This document shows positions 1 through 9,878 of a stretch of 64,000 nt of DNA, one piece after another; the first letter of the stretch is position 1, and each line of letters starts with the position of its first letter. This DNA comes from Chloroflexota bacterium (lineage in GTDB: Bacteria > Chloroflexota > Dehalococcoidia > JACPQD01). Where the stretch lies: positions 124,001-188,000 of the forward strand of contig JACPQD010000021.1 in the NCBI GenBank assembly GCA_016190665.1. The letters run 5' to 3'. The position numbers and the translations under genes were made by a program. Below the pieces are notes generated by a model, which made no database searches, had not been told where the DNA came from, and saw only the letters and a program-made list of their open reading frames with translations.

Positions 1-1514
1 TCCCGAAGCCACCGCCACGCAGGGACGTTGCTCTCTGGTTCAAAACAGCCGCCGTATTTGAGGTAGCGCCACTCGATGCGGGCATTATGGTAAAGGTATT
101 CCTTGGCATCCTGCTTCGTCCAGCCCTGGTCGGCGATAATCTTGGCATGCTCCGGGCAGATGAGCAAGAAGGGTTGCCAGATGCGGCCCCCTTGCAGCCA
201 GGCGCCGACGTGGGCGCCGGCGCTATTCCCCGTGCCGGCAAAGGACTGAAGGACGTGCTCTGGCGTGTAGCTTCGGAGATCGGCCATGTTTATGAAGGAT
301 TCAACGCCGAAAACGGTGACTGTGCTGGTATCCTTGCCGAACCCCCTCTCCACGTGAAGCGGCTCCCAGGGATTTTTGTCCTCGTTCTCGGCGACGCACA
401 TGCTGTACTTGTTGGGCGACCCAATGGTATCCATATCGAGTTCGCCTACGTAAGTGTGACCGATGTTCATCATGATGAGCCTGATGGCTCGACCAATGAC
501 GGTATTGGCGCGCGACTGGCGCCCCGGGCCCAGTGCACCGATGCCGGAGTTAATGTTGAGCTCCCTGGCGATGGGGCCATTCACGATGAGAATGGGGGCA
601 TGGGGACCGGTGGAGACAGCAACGCTCCTCATGTTGAAGGCTGGATCGGCCATCCCTTCTACAGCGGCGATGAGGACTGGCATGTGTTCCGGCAAGCATC
701 CGGCCATGACGGCATTGATGGCGACCTTTTCCACCGTGGCCTCTCCGTTCCCAGGTTCCAGAACAGTCACCAGGTCGCTTCGAGGACGGCTGGCGCCCGT
801 CAGCATCCTGTCAACCTTCTCTGGCGTGGGCGGTATTAAGGGGAAGCCGTCTCCCCATCCGTTCCTGAGGAAAAACTCGTTCATCTCCTCGAAGGCGTCG
901 TAGCTGCTGGGGGCCTGAAAGCTGAAGGTCTTGAGACCGGGCTTCTCCTCCGACACTGCAACCTCGACCTCTTTGGTCAGGCCTTCGATTACGCTATTTA
1001 AGCTATCAGCCACGACCTCCTGGGTATCTTCTGGCGAGAGGTTGGTCAGGGGTGTGGAAATCATGGCCAAGGCTATGTGCTTCATGCCGAAGGCCTTCGC
1101 GGTAGCCCGAGCATCAGACTGGAAGGCGCTGGCGTTAAGCATTACCGTGGGAATCCCTCTCTTCTCGAACTCCACCATGTCGCGGGCAAGCCACGACGTG
1201 CATGCCCCTCAGTCAGCGGTGGCGCTAACGATACCCTCGCAGCCACTTTGGGCCATCTTGTCAATAATATCGTTGCCGTGGGGATAGATATAGGAGAACT
1301 TCTCGAACTTCAGGCCCTGGAACCTGGTCTGCAGCATCCGGGCAACTTCCTCCAGGCCGACGTCGGCCCCTGGCTTGGTGTTCGAATAAAGGCCAATCTT
1401 CCGGCCGCTCAAATCGCGCAGGCGAGGCGCTGGGCGGACAGTCTTGGCCGCTATGGCCGCCACAGGGTCCAGCACCTCCAGAACCCGGACTCCAGTATCC
1501 TGTCGAATTGTCAT
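1..1514 (-). CDS. UGSC-type selenoprotein, fused (copy 1, subgroup A, 3' end cut by window)
   Basis: This is a Sec-domain plus conserved-domain fusion read through an in-frame TGA at 1211-1209 (residue 102). The ATG at 1514 follows a GGGAGG ribosome site. Before the TGA the protein ends ...SATAD; after it the frame continues U-G-A-C-T-S-W-L-A and then FEKRGIPTV. The second domain starts near residue 210 with GWGDGFP..PPT, TVEKVAINAVMAGC.PEHMPV, VNGP, YSMC.AENED and PLHVERGF, and stays open to the window edge. It aligns throughout with the copies at 5696 and 14207, so a stop or frameshift is unlikely. The role is not established for this family. The Sec/Cys pair suggests redox or nucleophilic selenol chemistry. 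It is the last visible gene of the minus-strand array, 84 bp after the CoA-transferase. Confidence 0.85.
1179..1197 (-). promoter_or_regulatory. Putative bacterial SECIS hairpin, copy 1
   Basis: The hairpin begins 11 nt after the TGA. The stem is GTCGTGG/CCGCGAC (7 bp with one U-G wobble) and the loop is CUUGC. The Arg codon CGC here replaces the His codon CAC of copies 2 and 4, yet pairing is kept. Confidence 0.65.
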
Positions 1515-1598
1515 ATCCAGCCTCCCAGCTTCATGTGTTTAGCAATGCACTTAGCGCTCAGTGAAGCGACGATGTTCCTTCGGCCAGATGCCAGCGAA

Positions 1599-2828
1599 CT
1601 ATTCCAGAATCCCCTCTACAATATATTCGTCCATTTCCTCCTCAGACATGCCGAGGAGCTCGCGGTAAACGTAATCGTTATCCTGGCCCAATACCGGCCC
1701 CGGCCAGTACACCTTTTCCGGGGTCTTCGAGAGCTTGAAGTACCCCCGGTCAGCCGTCACCCTGCCTGCCTCTCGGTGCTCCAGGACGACATAGGACTCG
1801 CGGACCTTCAGATGTTCGTCTCGCTCCAGGAGGTCCTGTCCGTTCTGTACAACCGCCGCAGCCACTCCCGCCTGCTGCAAGGAATTCATCACTTCCTCCG
1901 CCGTCCTCTCTTTCGTCCATTCCTCGACGAGGCTATCCAGGTCGTCCTCATGCTGCTTTCTACTCAGCAGGCTGGCGAACCTGGGGTCTCGGGTCCAGTC
2001 CGGGTCTCCCAGGACGCGGCAAAAGGATTTCCACTCTTCGTCGGTGAAGACGGCGATGACGCACCACCGGTCATCCCCCTGACATCGGTACCCACCATGG
2101 GGAGACGCATATCCCAAATGGTTGGCCTGGGGTGTCTGCAGCGTCTTGTTGGCCGTGACCTGCATGATAGAGGTGCCTGTGTAACTGACGGTGCTCTCCA
2201 ACTGGGCCAACTCGATGAACTGCCCCCTGCCGGTCCTGTTCCGGTAGTGAAGAGCGGCGAGGAGCGCTGTCGCGGCCTGCCGCGGGTTCGGACCGGTGTC
2301 GGGATAGGCGGTGCCTGTTCCCACGGGCGCCCGGTCAGGGCGGCCCATGATGAAGGCGAGGCCGGCGGCCGCCTGAACGCCGTTGCCATACCCTCCGAAA
2401 TCGCGCCGTGGCCCTGTCTTCCCCATGACTGGCATGCTGACCATCAGGATGTCCGGCTTAACCTTCGCTTGCTCCTCATAGCCCAGCCCCCACTTGTCGA
2501 GAACCCCCGGGGTGAAATTCTCGACGGTGATGTCGCTGATGCTGATCAACCTCCTGGCGATCTCGAGACCCTTGGGATGGCGCATGTTGAGCGTAATGCC
2601 CATCTTGTTCACGTTGTAGTTGATGAACAGCCCGCTCACGTCGATCCCCGTCTTCCCCACGGGGAAGGGAGGCCACCCACGTATCAGGTCCACACGGCGG
2701 GCCGATTCTATCTTGATGACCTCCGCGCCCAGCACCGCCAGGAGGCGCGTGGTCATAGGACCAGCCACCACCCAACTGAAGTCGGTGACCCTTATCCCCT
2801 GGAGCGGCAATCCTTTCAACTCGTTCAA
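1599..2828 (-). CDS. CaiB/BaiF family III CoA-transferase
   Basis: 409 residues, the usual length for family III (formyl-CoA transferase-like) enzymes, which move CoA between carboxylic acids. The N-terminal GIRVTDFSWVVAGP segment and LGAEVIKIE match the family's CoA-binding Rossmann start. Asp177 in YPDTGPNP sits at the position of the catalytic Asp that forms the acyl-aspartyl anhydride. The chosen start is TTG at 2828 with an AAAGGG box upstream; a TTG at 2819 is possible. It lies between the enoyl-CoA hydratase and selenoprotein copy 1, so it may activate or recycle the acid processed by the array. The substrate is unknown. Confidence 0.88.
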   Translation of the reverse strand: MNELKGLPLQGIRVTDFSWVVAGPMTTRLLAVLGAEVIKIESARRVDLIRGWPPFPVGKTGIDVSGLFINYNVNKMGITLNMRHPKGLEIARRLISISDITVENFTPGVLDKWGLGYEEQAKVKPDILMVSMPVMGKTGPRRDFGGYGNGVQAAAGLAFIMGRPDRAPVGTGTAYPDTGPNPRQAATALLAALHYRNRTGRGQFIELAQLESTVSYTGTSIMQVTANKTLQTPQANHLGYASPHGGYRCQGDDRWCVIAVFTDEEWKSFCRVLGDPDWTRDPRFASLLSRKQHEDDLDSLVEEWTKERTAEEVMNSLQQAGVAAAVVQNGQDLLERDEHLKVRESYVVLEHREAGRVTADRGYFKLSKTPEKVYWPGPVLGQDNDYVYRELLGMSEEEMDEYIVEGILE

Positions 2829-2845
2829 AACAGAACCCTTTCAAG

Positions 2846-2980
2846 AACGTTCACCGCAGAGGCGCAGAGTCGTCCGTTATTGATGAGTTCGATGAACATC
2901 CATTGCTGTCTCGTCGACTCGCCTAGTGAACTTACGGATTTCCTTCTCTAAGCCCTCTGTGTCTCCGCGGTGACAACGTT
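2846..2980. repeat. Dispersed inverted-repeat element between CDSs
   Basis: The ends are imperfect inverted copies: AACGTTCACCGCAGAGGCG... at 2846-2869 and ...CTCCGCGGTGACAACGTT at 2955-2980. The right end abuts the stop codon of the enoyl-CoA hydratase. It resembles the short palindromic repeats common in intergenic DNA of environmental genomes. No coding potential was seen. Confidence 0.6.
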
Positions 2981-3897
2981 CAGAGAGCCTGTTCGGGATT
3001 GTAGCTCTTGAAGTATTTTGTCTTGTTTAGTGCCTCCTCATACTTCTCGTGCATCTTGTGGAACGCCGCCTTTTCACCCATACCTTCTCTGTCCCTAATG
3101 AACATAAGGTCTCTCTCATCTTCTGTATAACCGATGCTTGTACAAAGGGTATGATAGGTAATGACCTCCTTCAAGCAGGTCAGGCCCAGTCTTTCCAACA
3201 TGTGACGTCTGGACACCTTGCCCATCACAATGGCATCCCGGGGCAATACGCTTATGGCCGTAGCGAGGGCATACACCTCTGATTCCAGGTCCTGAGCCGG
3301 AATAGCCTTAGTTACATACCCATCCTCTTCAGCCTCTTTGCCACTTATGGTTCTTCCTGTCAGAAGACACTCGACCACCTTCTTGGTGTGTCCCATGACT
3401 AATTCGAGAGGCAACGTTGGCAGTCCCCCAAAAGCGAGCCTCTGCCCCCGCTGAGAAATCTTCGCATTCTCCGCTGCTATGGCCAGATCGCAGCATTTGA
3501 CTATGTAAAGACCTGCCTCGATACACCAACCGTGGACTTGAGCGATGGTCACTTTGTTGCAGTCAAGTATAGACTGAGGGAAACCATACAGTTGATCCTG
3601 GTCAGTTTGCAACCTGATCCTTTGGTTAGGCTTGACACCAGGAGCCCCTCCGTAGACGCGATACACCATAGAGAGATCGAAACCGGCGCAGAAACTCTTG
3701 CCAGCGCCCCTGAAAATGACGACCTTCACCTCATCATCGTGGTTTGCCCTCAGCATGGCGTCTTTTATCTCTCCGGTCATCTCCGTTTCACCGATGCTGA
3801 TGGCATTGTTCTTCTCCGGCCTGTTCAGTGTTACGTATAGGATGTTGGGCACCGCCTCGTCTTTTTCGTAGAGGATTGTCCTGTAGGCTCGGCTCAT
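2980..3897 (-). CDS. Enoyl-CoA hydratase/isomerase family protein
   Basis: 305 residues with the crotonase fold signature: an N-terminal VTLNRPEKNNAIS, oxyanion-hole segment GAGKSFCAGFDL, and the middle VHGWCIEAGLYIVKCCDLAIA. The classical hydratase glutamates are not obvious: the segment at the first Glu site reads WCIEAG, and the second reads QRGQRLAFGGLP. A role as hydratase, isomerase or C-C hydrolase therefore cannot be fixed. It is somewhat longer than typical ECH (~260 aa) because of an extended C-terminus. The ATG at 3897 follows AGGAGG by 9 nt. It lies between selenoprotein copy 2 and the CoA-transferase, consistent with CoA-ester catabolism. Confidence 0.85.
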   Translation of the reverse strand: MSRAYRTILYEKDEAVPNILYVTLNRPEKNNAISIGETEMTGEIKDAMLRANHDDEVKVVIFRGAGKSFCAGFDLSMVYRVYGGAPGVKPNQRIRLQTDQDQLYGFPQSILDCNKVTIAQVHGWCIEAGLYIVKCCDLAIAAENAKISQRGQRLAFGGLPTLPLELVMGHTKKVVECLLTGRTISGKEAEEDGYVTKAIPAQDLESEVYALATAISVLPRDAIVMGKVSRRHMLERLGLTCLKEVITYHTLCTSIGYTEDERDLMFIRDREGMGEKAAFHKMHEKYEEALNKTKYFKSYNPEQAL

Positions 3898-4052
3898 ACT
3901 TGGCTTCCTCCTATGATTTGCTGCGAAGGGTGCCTAGCGGCTCCATACGCGTCCCCGTAGGCCTCTAAGCTTGCCCACGCAGCAGCTTGTCGGCGCTGAT
4001 GGCGGCTCTCGCGCCCATGTAAGTGGGCAAGGCACCAGCCATAAATTGCGTT

Positions 4053-5696
4053 CTAAGTGCGTATCGCTTTGGTCACCGGCTCTCCCCAGTCCCATACATA
4101 CGCTGACTTCCCTGAATCCGCCCCGACTACCACAATATGGTAGGCCTGCGCGTCCCGCACTACTGGTACCATCGTGTCATCTGGACGGTCGAGCAGCCAC
4201 TTCCATCCCGGGGTCACGGCGGCGGGCCTGGTCGGGTTCTTGAGAACTCCCAGGGGAACCCTGGAATTGTGGAACATGAATCGTCTGATGTCATTCTTGG
4301 TCCAGCCAGCTTCAGCAATGATCCGGGCGTGATCTGGACAAAGCACCATGAGCGGTTCCCGCTCCAGGCCTTCCGGGCGGAGCCACATCCAGGATGGCGT
4401 CAGCGGAGCATTGGCTGTGTAGGCGAAGGTCGTTAATACAGCCTCCGGCGTGCAGCTTACGAGGTCCGGGACATCAATGCAGGCCCCGCAAGGAAAGACA
4501 GTGACCGTGCTTTCGTCGGCGCGAAACCCCCTCTCCACATGGAGCGGCCCCCAGGGGTTTGCCTCTTCATTCTCCCCCATGCACATGCTGTACTTATTAG
4601 GGGAGCCGATGGTATCCATGTCCATGACACCCGGGTAGGCATGCCCGATGTTCATCATTACCAGCCGCACCGCCCGGCCCATTGCTGTGTTGACACGGGA
4701 AGGCGCCCCGGGACCCAGGGCGCAGCGCCCGCTGTTAACCCCCAACCGCCTCCTGACGGGACCATTTATGACCAGTAGCGGCGCCTGAGGGCCGGTTGAT
4801 TGGGCTACGGCAGTAAGATCGAATTCTGGCTCTGACATGGCCTCTACGGCTGCGATGACCACGGGCAGGTGCTCTGGCCGACAGCCAGCCATCACGCAGT
4901 TGATGGCGATCTTCTCCACCGTGGCTATGCCCCTGCCCGGCTCCATGATGACAACTACTTCATCCCGGGCTCGCGACGTGCCGTTGACCATGGCCTCCAC
5001 CGCCTCCGGCGTCGGCGGCACAAGGGGGAAACCATCCCCCCAGCCTCGGTCGAGGAAGTCGTCGTTCAGGTTTTGCAGCGCGTCAAGTGTGTCATGACCA
5101 TGATATTGGACCAGGTCCGCCGTCGCTCCTGAAGGCCTCGTTGTGACCGCTGGTTGCTCGGTAAGCGCCTTGAACAAATCATCGGCGTGCGCCAGGACCT
5201 CCTCCCGTACGCGCTCAGGAGATACTTCCGTGAGAGCCGGGCCGACAACAATCCGCGCGAGGGCATCGCAGCCAATGGCGCGATGCCGGGCCTCCCAAAT
5301 GGCAGTGAATCCGCTGGACACAACGCCGACGCTGGGGATGCCCATCTTTTCAAACTCTACGCAGTCGTGGGCAAGCCACGATGTGCAGCCGCCTCAGTCA
5401 CCCGTGCTCCCAATCACTGCATCGCAGCCGCTTTGCCGTACTGCATCATATGGCCCTGGCGCATGGACCAGCGGACGCGTAAAACGAGCGAAAGTGACGT
5501 TCTCCCATCGCTGATCGATCGCCTCAGCCGCGGCATTCAGAGCTATATCTCCGTGGGACTTTGTGTTCCACCACAGGGCTATCCTCTTGCCGCTTAGAGT
5601 GTCGAGCCGGCGGGCGGACGTCAAGCCCGGCGGCCGCACTTCGGCCACTGGATTTCGCACTTCAATTTGCGAAGTTCCCGAACCACGAGATGTCAT
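4053..5696 (-). CDS. UGSC-type selenoprotein, fused (copy 2, subgroup A)
   Basis: 547 residues when TGA at 5396-5394 is read as Sec101. The motif is G-D-U-G-G-C-T-S-W-L-A-H-D, followed by FEKMGIPSVGV. The first ~200 residues form an alpha/beta domain (DTLSGKRIALWWNTKSHGD) ending in the Sec motif and a tail. The second domain starts at NDDFLDRGWGDGFP and carries TVEKIAINCVMAGCRPEHLPV, VINGP, YSMCMGENEE, PLHVERGF and a C-terminal GADSGKSAYVWDWG..VTKAI. Copy 4 (14207) is its closest relative in the window. The array context is the binding-protein gene 87 bp upstream and the enoyl-CoA hydratase downstream. The function is uncertain; the family is known only by its Sec motif. Confidence 0.87.
5365..5381 (-). 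promoter_or_regulatory. Putative bacterial SECIS hairpin, copy 2
   Basis: The hairpin begins 12 nt after the TGA. The stem is TCGTGG/CCACGA (6 bp, perfect) with loop CUUGC, the same architecture as copies 1 and 4. Confidence 0.65.
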
Positions 5697-5783
5697 CTTT
5701 TTCAGGTCTCTCCTCCAGGTTCACACAAGCGAGCGTTGAACTGCTCTGAGTATCACGCCAGGGCCCGGTGGGATTTGCTGCCT

Positions 5784-7505
5784 CTATCTCGCCAGCCAGA
5801 TCTCCTGGTACCCAAAAGCGTTGTCGAAGCTTACCGGGGGCGTATAGCCCCTAACATCTCTCCACCACGCGTAAGGGACGTTGGTCCAATACGCCAAGGC
5901 GATAGGAACATCCTTGAGCAGAATTCGCTGCATCTCCCAGACGATCTTGCGGCGTTCCGTCACGTCCACTGTTCGCGATTGCCTGGCGTATAGCTCGTCG
6001 TAATTCGGATTACTGTATCCAGTCCAGTTCTTGCCGGCATCAGTTACGTAGAACTCGCCCAGTTGATTGTCAGGGTCCATGAGCGGCAGGCCGGCGCCTC
6101 CCCCGATGATAGCGAAGGCTTTCCTGAACCGCGCGTCATTGAAGGCAGCTGTCTCCACTACCTTGAGATCGAGAGTGATGCCAATAGCCGCCACCGCGTC
6201 CTTCAGGAGCACGGCCACATCCTGGTGCGGTTTGACGCCTCGGACCAGGGCTTCAGCCTTGAGTCCGTTAGAGAACCCGGCCTCAGACATCAGTCGTCTG
6301 GCGGCTTCCAGGTCCGGCTTGGCGTAGCCAGGCGCTCTTGTCATCTCTTCGTCAGGTAGGGTCCACTCCCCTGGGGGTTGGGCGGCCATGCCCACCACGC
6401 CTGCCCCCTCCAGCCCGACTGCGAGCATTCTCTTGCGGTCGAAGGTCAGGCTTACCGCCTGGCGCACCCGAACATCGCTCCACGGGGGTCTGGTCACGTT
6501 GAAGATGGCGCCGTACCAGGCGGGATGAAATGCCCACTCAACCGCTATCTTATCCGACAACGTCTCTGCGATGATTTTCGCCTGGGAGACACTCATCATA
6601 GGGAATGGGGCCCACCACAAGATCTTCTTTGTCCTGAGGGCGGCAAACCTGGTGAATCCATCCTTAATGATGTAGCCCTTGACCCCGTCCAGGTAGGGCT
6701 GGCCTTTGACGAAATAGTCAGGATTCTTCACCACCTCCCAGGAGACACCGCTGGCGTAGTCCTTGAACTTGAAGGGGCCGCTCCCGACCACAGTGTTGGT
6801 CATATCATTCTTCTTCTCCAGGACCACGTGCTTCGGCATCACCGCGAAGTACACGGTGGCCATGAAGGTGACAAAGGAAGCCTGCGGATTGCCCAGCGTG
6901 ATCTTGACAGTGTAGTCATCTGGGGTATCGATACTGGCGACATTCGCAAGCTGCTCCCGCCTGGGGCTCCTCATACCCCGTTGAGGATTGCGGATTCTAT
7001 CGAGGGAGAATTTCACATCCTCGGCCGTGACGAGGGCGCCGTCGTGAAACTTTGCCCCTCTTGCCAGGGAGAATGTGTAGACTTTGCCATCGGGGCTGAT
7101 TTGCCAGCTCGTTGCCAGGTCGGCAACTGGCTTGAACTCCGGCCAGCCGCGAGGGTCAGGCCTCAGCAAGCCGCTGTACGTTGCCGCCGTAATCGAGTAC
7201 ATGAAGGATGATTCTCCCTGATGGACATCAAGGCTCGGTGGATCTCCACCAGTGCCAGTGGTCAAAACGCCGCCATATGTTGGTTGTTCCGCTGCTGGCT
7301 TTGGGGTTGGCGTCGGGGCGGCTGGCTTAGCGGTCGGTGCCACTGGCTTCCCTGGCTCCGTCGGGGCCACCGCCGGCGTCTTAGCTGGAGTTGTTGCTGC
7401 TGGCTTCGGCGTGGACGTTGGCGCCGCCGCCGGGGCGCAGCTTGCTGCTACGAGTCCTGCGATTGCAGAACAAGTGGCTACGATGAGAAACTTCTTCCTG
7501 AGCAT
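5784..7505 (-). CDS. ABC transporter substrate-binding lipoprotein, family 5
   Basis: 573 residues. A signal peptide ends in the lipobox VAASC (Cys23), followed by a long Ala/Pro/Thr linker to about residue 75. The mature part has the family-5 (peptide/nickel/opine) signatures: PSLDVHQ near the start, KFHDGALVTAEDVKFSLDRI, VGSGPFKFKDY, and FDRKRMLAVGLEGAG in the C-terminal half. It would sit on the outer face of the membrane and deliver a solute to an ABC permease. Permease and ATPase genes are absent nearby. The ATG at 7505 follows AAGGAGG. Close paralogs are at 18750 and 29632. The ligand is unknown; family 5 also binds non-peptide organics. Confidence 0.9.
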   Translation of the reverse strand: MLRKKFLIVATCSAIAGLVAASCAPAAAPTSTPKPAATTPAKTPAVAPTEPGKPVAPTAKPAAPTPTPKPAAEQPTYGGVLTTGTGGDPPSLDVHQGESSFMYSITAATYSGLLRPDPRGWPEFKPVADLATSWQISPDGKVYTFSLARGAKFHDGALVTAEDVKFSLDRIRNPQRGMRSPRREQLANVASIDTPDDYTVKITLGNPQASFVTFMATVYFAVMPKHVVLEKKNDMTNTVVGSGPFKFKDYASGVSWEVVKNPDYFVKGQPYLDGVKGYIIKDGFTRFAALRTKKILWWAPFPMMSVSQAKIIAETLSDKIAVEWAFHPAWYGAIFNVTRPPWSDVRVRQAVSLTFDRKRMLAVGLEGAGVVGMAAQPPGEWTLPDEEMTRAPGYAKPDLEAARRLMSEAGFSNGLKAEALVRGVKPHQDVAVLLKDAVAAIGITLDLKVVETAAFNDARFRKAFAIIGGGAGLPLMDPDNQLGEFYVTDAGKNWTGYSNPNYDELYARQSRTVDVTERRKIVWEMQRILLKDVPIALAYWTNVPYAWWRDVRGYTPPVSFDNAFGYQEIWLAR

Positions 7506-7594
7506 CGTAAACCTCCTTCAGTCTGCCAATGCCCATAGCGTTGTGGTATTCGGTTACCCTGCCCGTAACTTGATCTCCGAGAGATCCCTCAAGC

Positions 7595-9316
7595 TCACCT
7601 CTCAGCTTCCGCTACAAGCGTGTCCCACCGCGCTGGCAGTCTTATTTCCCTGGTGACCGGTCTAAAGTAGTTGGACCAAAGGCTCATTAGCTTATCTCTG
7701 TGCGCGTCCCCACATACAACCACATCGAAAAGGTCCGCACTTGCAAACATCGGGATCGTCTCCCCCGGGTGCGCGTCAAACCATTTGGGCAGTAGTCCTG
7801 CCTTTACCAGGTCGTGGACTGTATTATAGCGCCCGCAATGGGCTGCCATGAGCCAGTTTTCCTCCCCCACATTGGCCCTCGTATTCTGCCACAAGTACTC
7901 CGCGACATCCCGTTTTGAGTAGCCAGCATTGGCCAGCACTTTGGCCGTGGGTGGCGTCATAAGCATGGCAACCTGGTTGCGAAGCCCGTGATGGAGAGAC
8001 AACTCGGTGATAGTATTTCGCTCCTGATGCTTGCATGCCACCTTGAGAATCGACTCCGGCAACGACTCCGCCGATGGGCCCAAAGGGTCTCCAGGAGTAC
8101 CCTGCCCGCCCCAATAGACAGTCGCTCTCGCCGTGACGGTACTCGTGCCCTTGCTGAAACCGTGCTCCACGTGGTAGGGCGGCCAGCCGATCTCACCACA
8201 GGCGTCTTCGTCCTCTGCCAGGACGAAGGGCAGGTAGTAGCCAAAGGTCCCCATCAGCGTATCTCCCGCTTTGAACCCAGCTACATTGTTGAGTATCAGG
8301 CCGAGGGCGCGGCCGAGGACGGGGTTAGGGCCGCGCGAACGAAGCCCGATGCCGTATTCGATGCCCAGTTGCTTTACAATTGGCCCGTTCACGAGCAACC
8401 ATGGTGTCTTGCAGCCCGTGCTGCCGAGGTTCATCAGCTGGAAGTGTGGGTCGCCAATAGCCTCCACGGCTGCGATCAGCAGTGGCATGAACTCCGGGCG
8501 GCACCCCGCCATTACAGCGTTGGCCGCAATATTGCGTGGCGTGGCTCGTAGGTTCGCCTGTGGGAGTATGGCTATCTCCTCATCAGGAGAGCGGTCGGTA
8601 TGCCTCAGAAAGTCCTCAACCTCCTCCACGGTAGGGGGGATTATGGCGAGACCATCGGTCCACCCCTTCGTGCGGAAGAACCTGTTCACTTCCTTGAGGG
8701 TGCCCCTGAACACAATTTCCTCTGGCTTCCTCATGTCACTCGCCACGTTTGGGCTCGTCGCTGGCTTGGTTAGACCTGCGATGATCCGGTCAAAGACCAC
8801 CGTCTCCAGCTTCTCCCTTACGTCCACCTCGCTGTTAAGGTTAAGCGCGCCAGGATATTCGGCAATTCCGAGGTCAGGAGCGCCCAACCAGGAAGCCACT
8901 AGAGAAGCAGTCCGCACAAAAGTTGTGCTGGCAATTACTACAGCAGGAATACCAGCCTTGGCGGCTGCCACAGCCGGCCGCGTACACGCGGGTGTACAGG
9001 TGCCTCAGCCGCCATTGCCAACTATCAGTGCGTCGCAGCCCTTCTGGACAGCCAGGGCCACCGTAGCGTCCACCCGGTCCAGTTGCTGACTGGTGTTGTC
9101 GCGGTGGTGCTGTATCGGGAACTCGGTATACGGAATCACGCTTACGCCCGGATATCGCTTGTGCAGCAGCTCGCGAATCATGGGAAACGTGTCGTAGCCC
9201 TCGAATGATCCGTTCCACACCTCACAAACTGTCTTGCCACTCAGGTTTGAAAGACGCGGAGTAACGCCTATTTCCTTGAGGGTTGGTTCACCAAGGGGGC
9301 TCAGTACGTCGTACAT
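7595..9316 (-). CDS. UGSC-type selenoprotein, fused (copy 3, subgroup B)
   Basis: 573 residues with Sec104 at TGA 9007-9005. The N-terminal domain (LSNLSGKTVCEVWNGSFEG...) leads into VGNGG-U-G-T-C-T-P-A-C-T-R-P and then KAGIPAVVIASTTF. UGTCT followed by an AGIPxVxI strand resembles the Sec site of glycine/betaine reductase protein B (GrdB), as I remember that family. The second domain begins at FRTKGWTDGLAIIPPT and has AANAVMAGCRPEFMPL, NGP, EDEDACGEIGWPPYHVEHGF and STVTAR. The ATG at 9316 has GGAGAGG upstream. Overall similarity to copies 6, 7 and 8 is high. It is preceded by the cupin gene (26 bp) and followed by a binding-protein gene. Confidence 0.87.
8978..8991 (-). promoter_or_regulatory. 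Putative bacterial SECIS hairpin, copy 3
   Basis: The hairpin begins 13 nt after the TGA. The stem is CCGCG/CGCGG (5 bp, perfect) with loop UGUA. The whole hairpin, third codon positions included, is identical in copies 6, 7 and 8. An alternative GTACAC/GTGTAC fold also exists in copies 3 and 8 only. Confidence 0.65.
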
Positions 9317-9342
9317 TGGACCTCTCCAAAGCGAAACTCAAG

Positions 9343-9690
9343 TCATGGTTTGATGGGGGAAGCCTGAATAAGCAGTTGTCGCATGACCTCCTTGCCGCGG
9401 TTGAAGTGACGGTGCTTCAGGCCGTGAGGGATGATGATCAATGTGCCGGGCGCAAAAGTGTATGATTCACCTCCGGTGACTTCCACCGTCGCCTCTCCGG
9501 CCATGTAGTAAAGTACCTCATCCCAGTCACGAGCGTGCTCATCGCTCTCAGCCCCCGGGACGAATTCGACAGCCACGACGCGGAGGTTCACTCCCCCTAC
9601 CGGCTCATCCAGGAGGGTCCTTGGCTGCCTGCCGCCAGACAAAGCTCTCACAGGCACCTGGCTGAGCTTGATCGCTTTTATCTTCTCCAT
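9343..9690 (-). CDS. Small cupin-domain protein
   Basis: 115 residues forming a single cupin barrel. DEHARDWDEVLYYMAGEATVEV gives a partly degenerate first cupin motif, with H..D.DE in place of the usual HxH..E ligands. PGTLIIIPHGLKHRHFN is the second motif and keeps His residues. It could be a metal-binding enzyme or a small-molecule-binding protein. The ATG at 9690 has AGAAAGGAA upstream. It precedes selenoprotein copy 3 by 26 bp, so co-expression is very likely. The reaction is unknown. Confidence 0.8.
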   Translation of the reverse strand: MEKIKAIKLSQVPVRALSGGRQPRTLLDEPVGGVNLRVVAVEFVPGAESDEHARDWDEVLYYMAGEATVEVTGGESYTFAPGTLIIIPHGLKHRHFNRGKEVMRQLLIQASPIKP

Positions 9691-9752
9691 CCGTTTCCTT
9701 TCTGAGCGACCCCTGGGCCTCTCGGCTCACCACAAAGGATGAAAAGTCGTAG

Positions 9753-9773
9753 GGCAGGGGCTTGTCCCCTGCC
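9753..9773. repeat. Short palindromic repeat (GGCAGGGG hairpin)
   Basis: The arms GGCAGGGG and CCCCTGCC (8 bp, perfect) surround the loop CTTGT in the 188-bp gap before the cupin gene. A relative with the same core is at 47798-47816. No U-tract follows, so it is not a classical terminator. Confidence 0.6.
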
Positions 9774-9878
9774 GCCCTCGGAGGGGGCGTTGCGAATCAT
9801 TTTCGTAAAAGCATAGATGGTGTGGCTTCCGGTACCGCGCACTCTCTCACACTATAAGGGAGTCTGTCTGTTTGCGCC

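Noticed and set aside
1209-1514. Treating the pre-TGA parts as complete ~100-residue genes
   Set aside because: The TGA is conserved in eight paralogs, the conserved Gly-x-Cys follows directly, and the downstream frame has no ribosome site in most copies.
1077-2951. Very long plus-strand open frame opposite the CoA-transferase and selenoprotein copy 1
   Set aside because: The translation shows no family motif and runs antisense to two well-supported genes; it is a codon-bias shadow.
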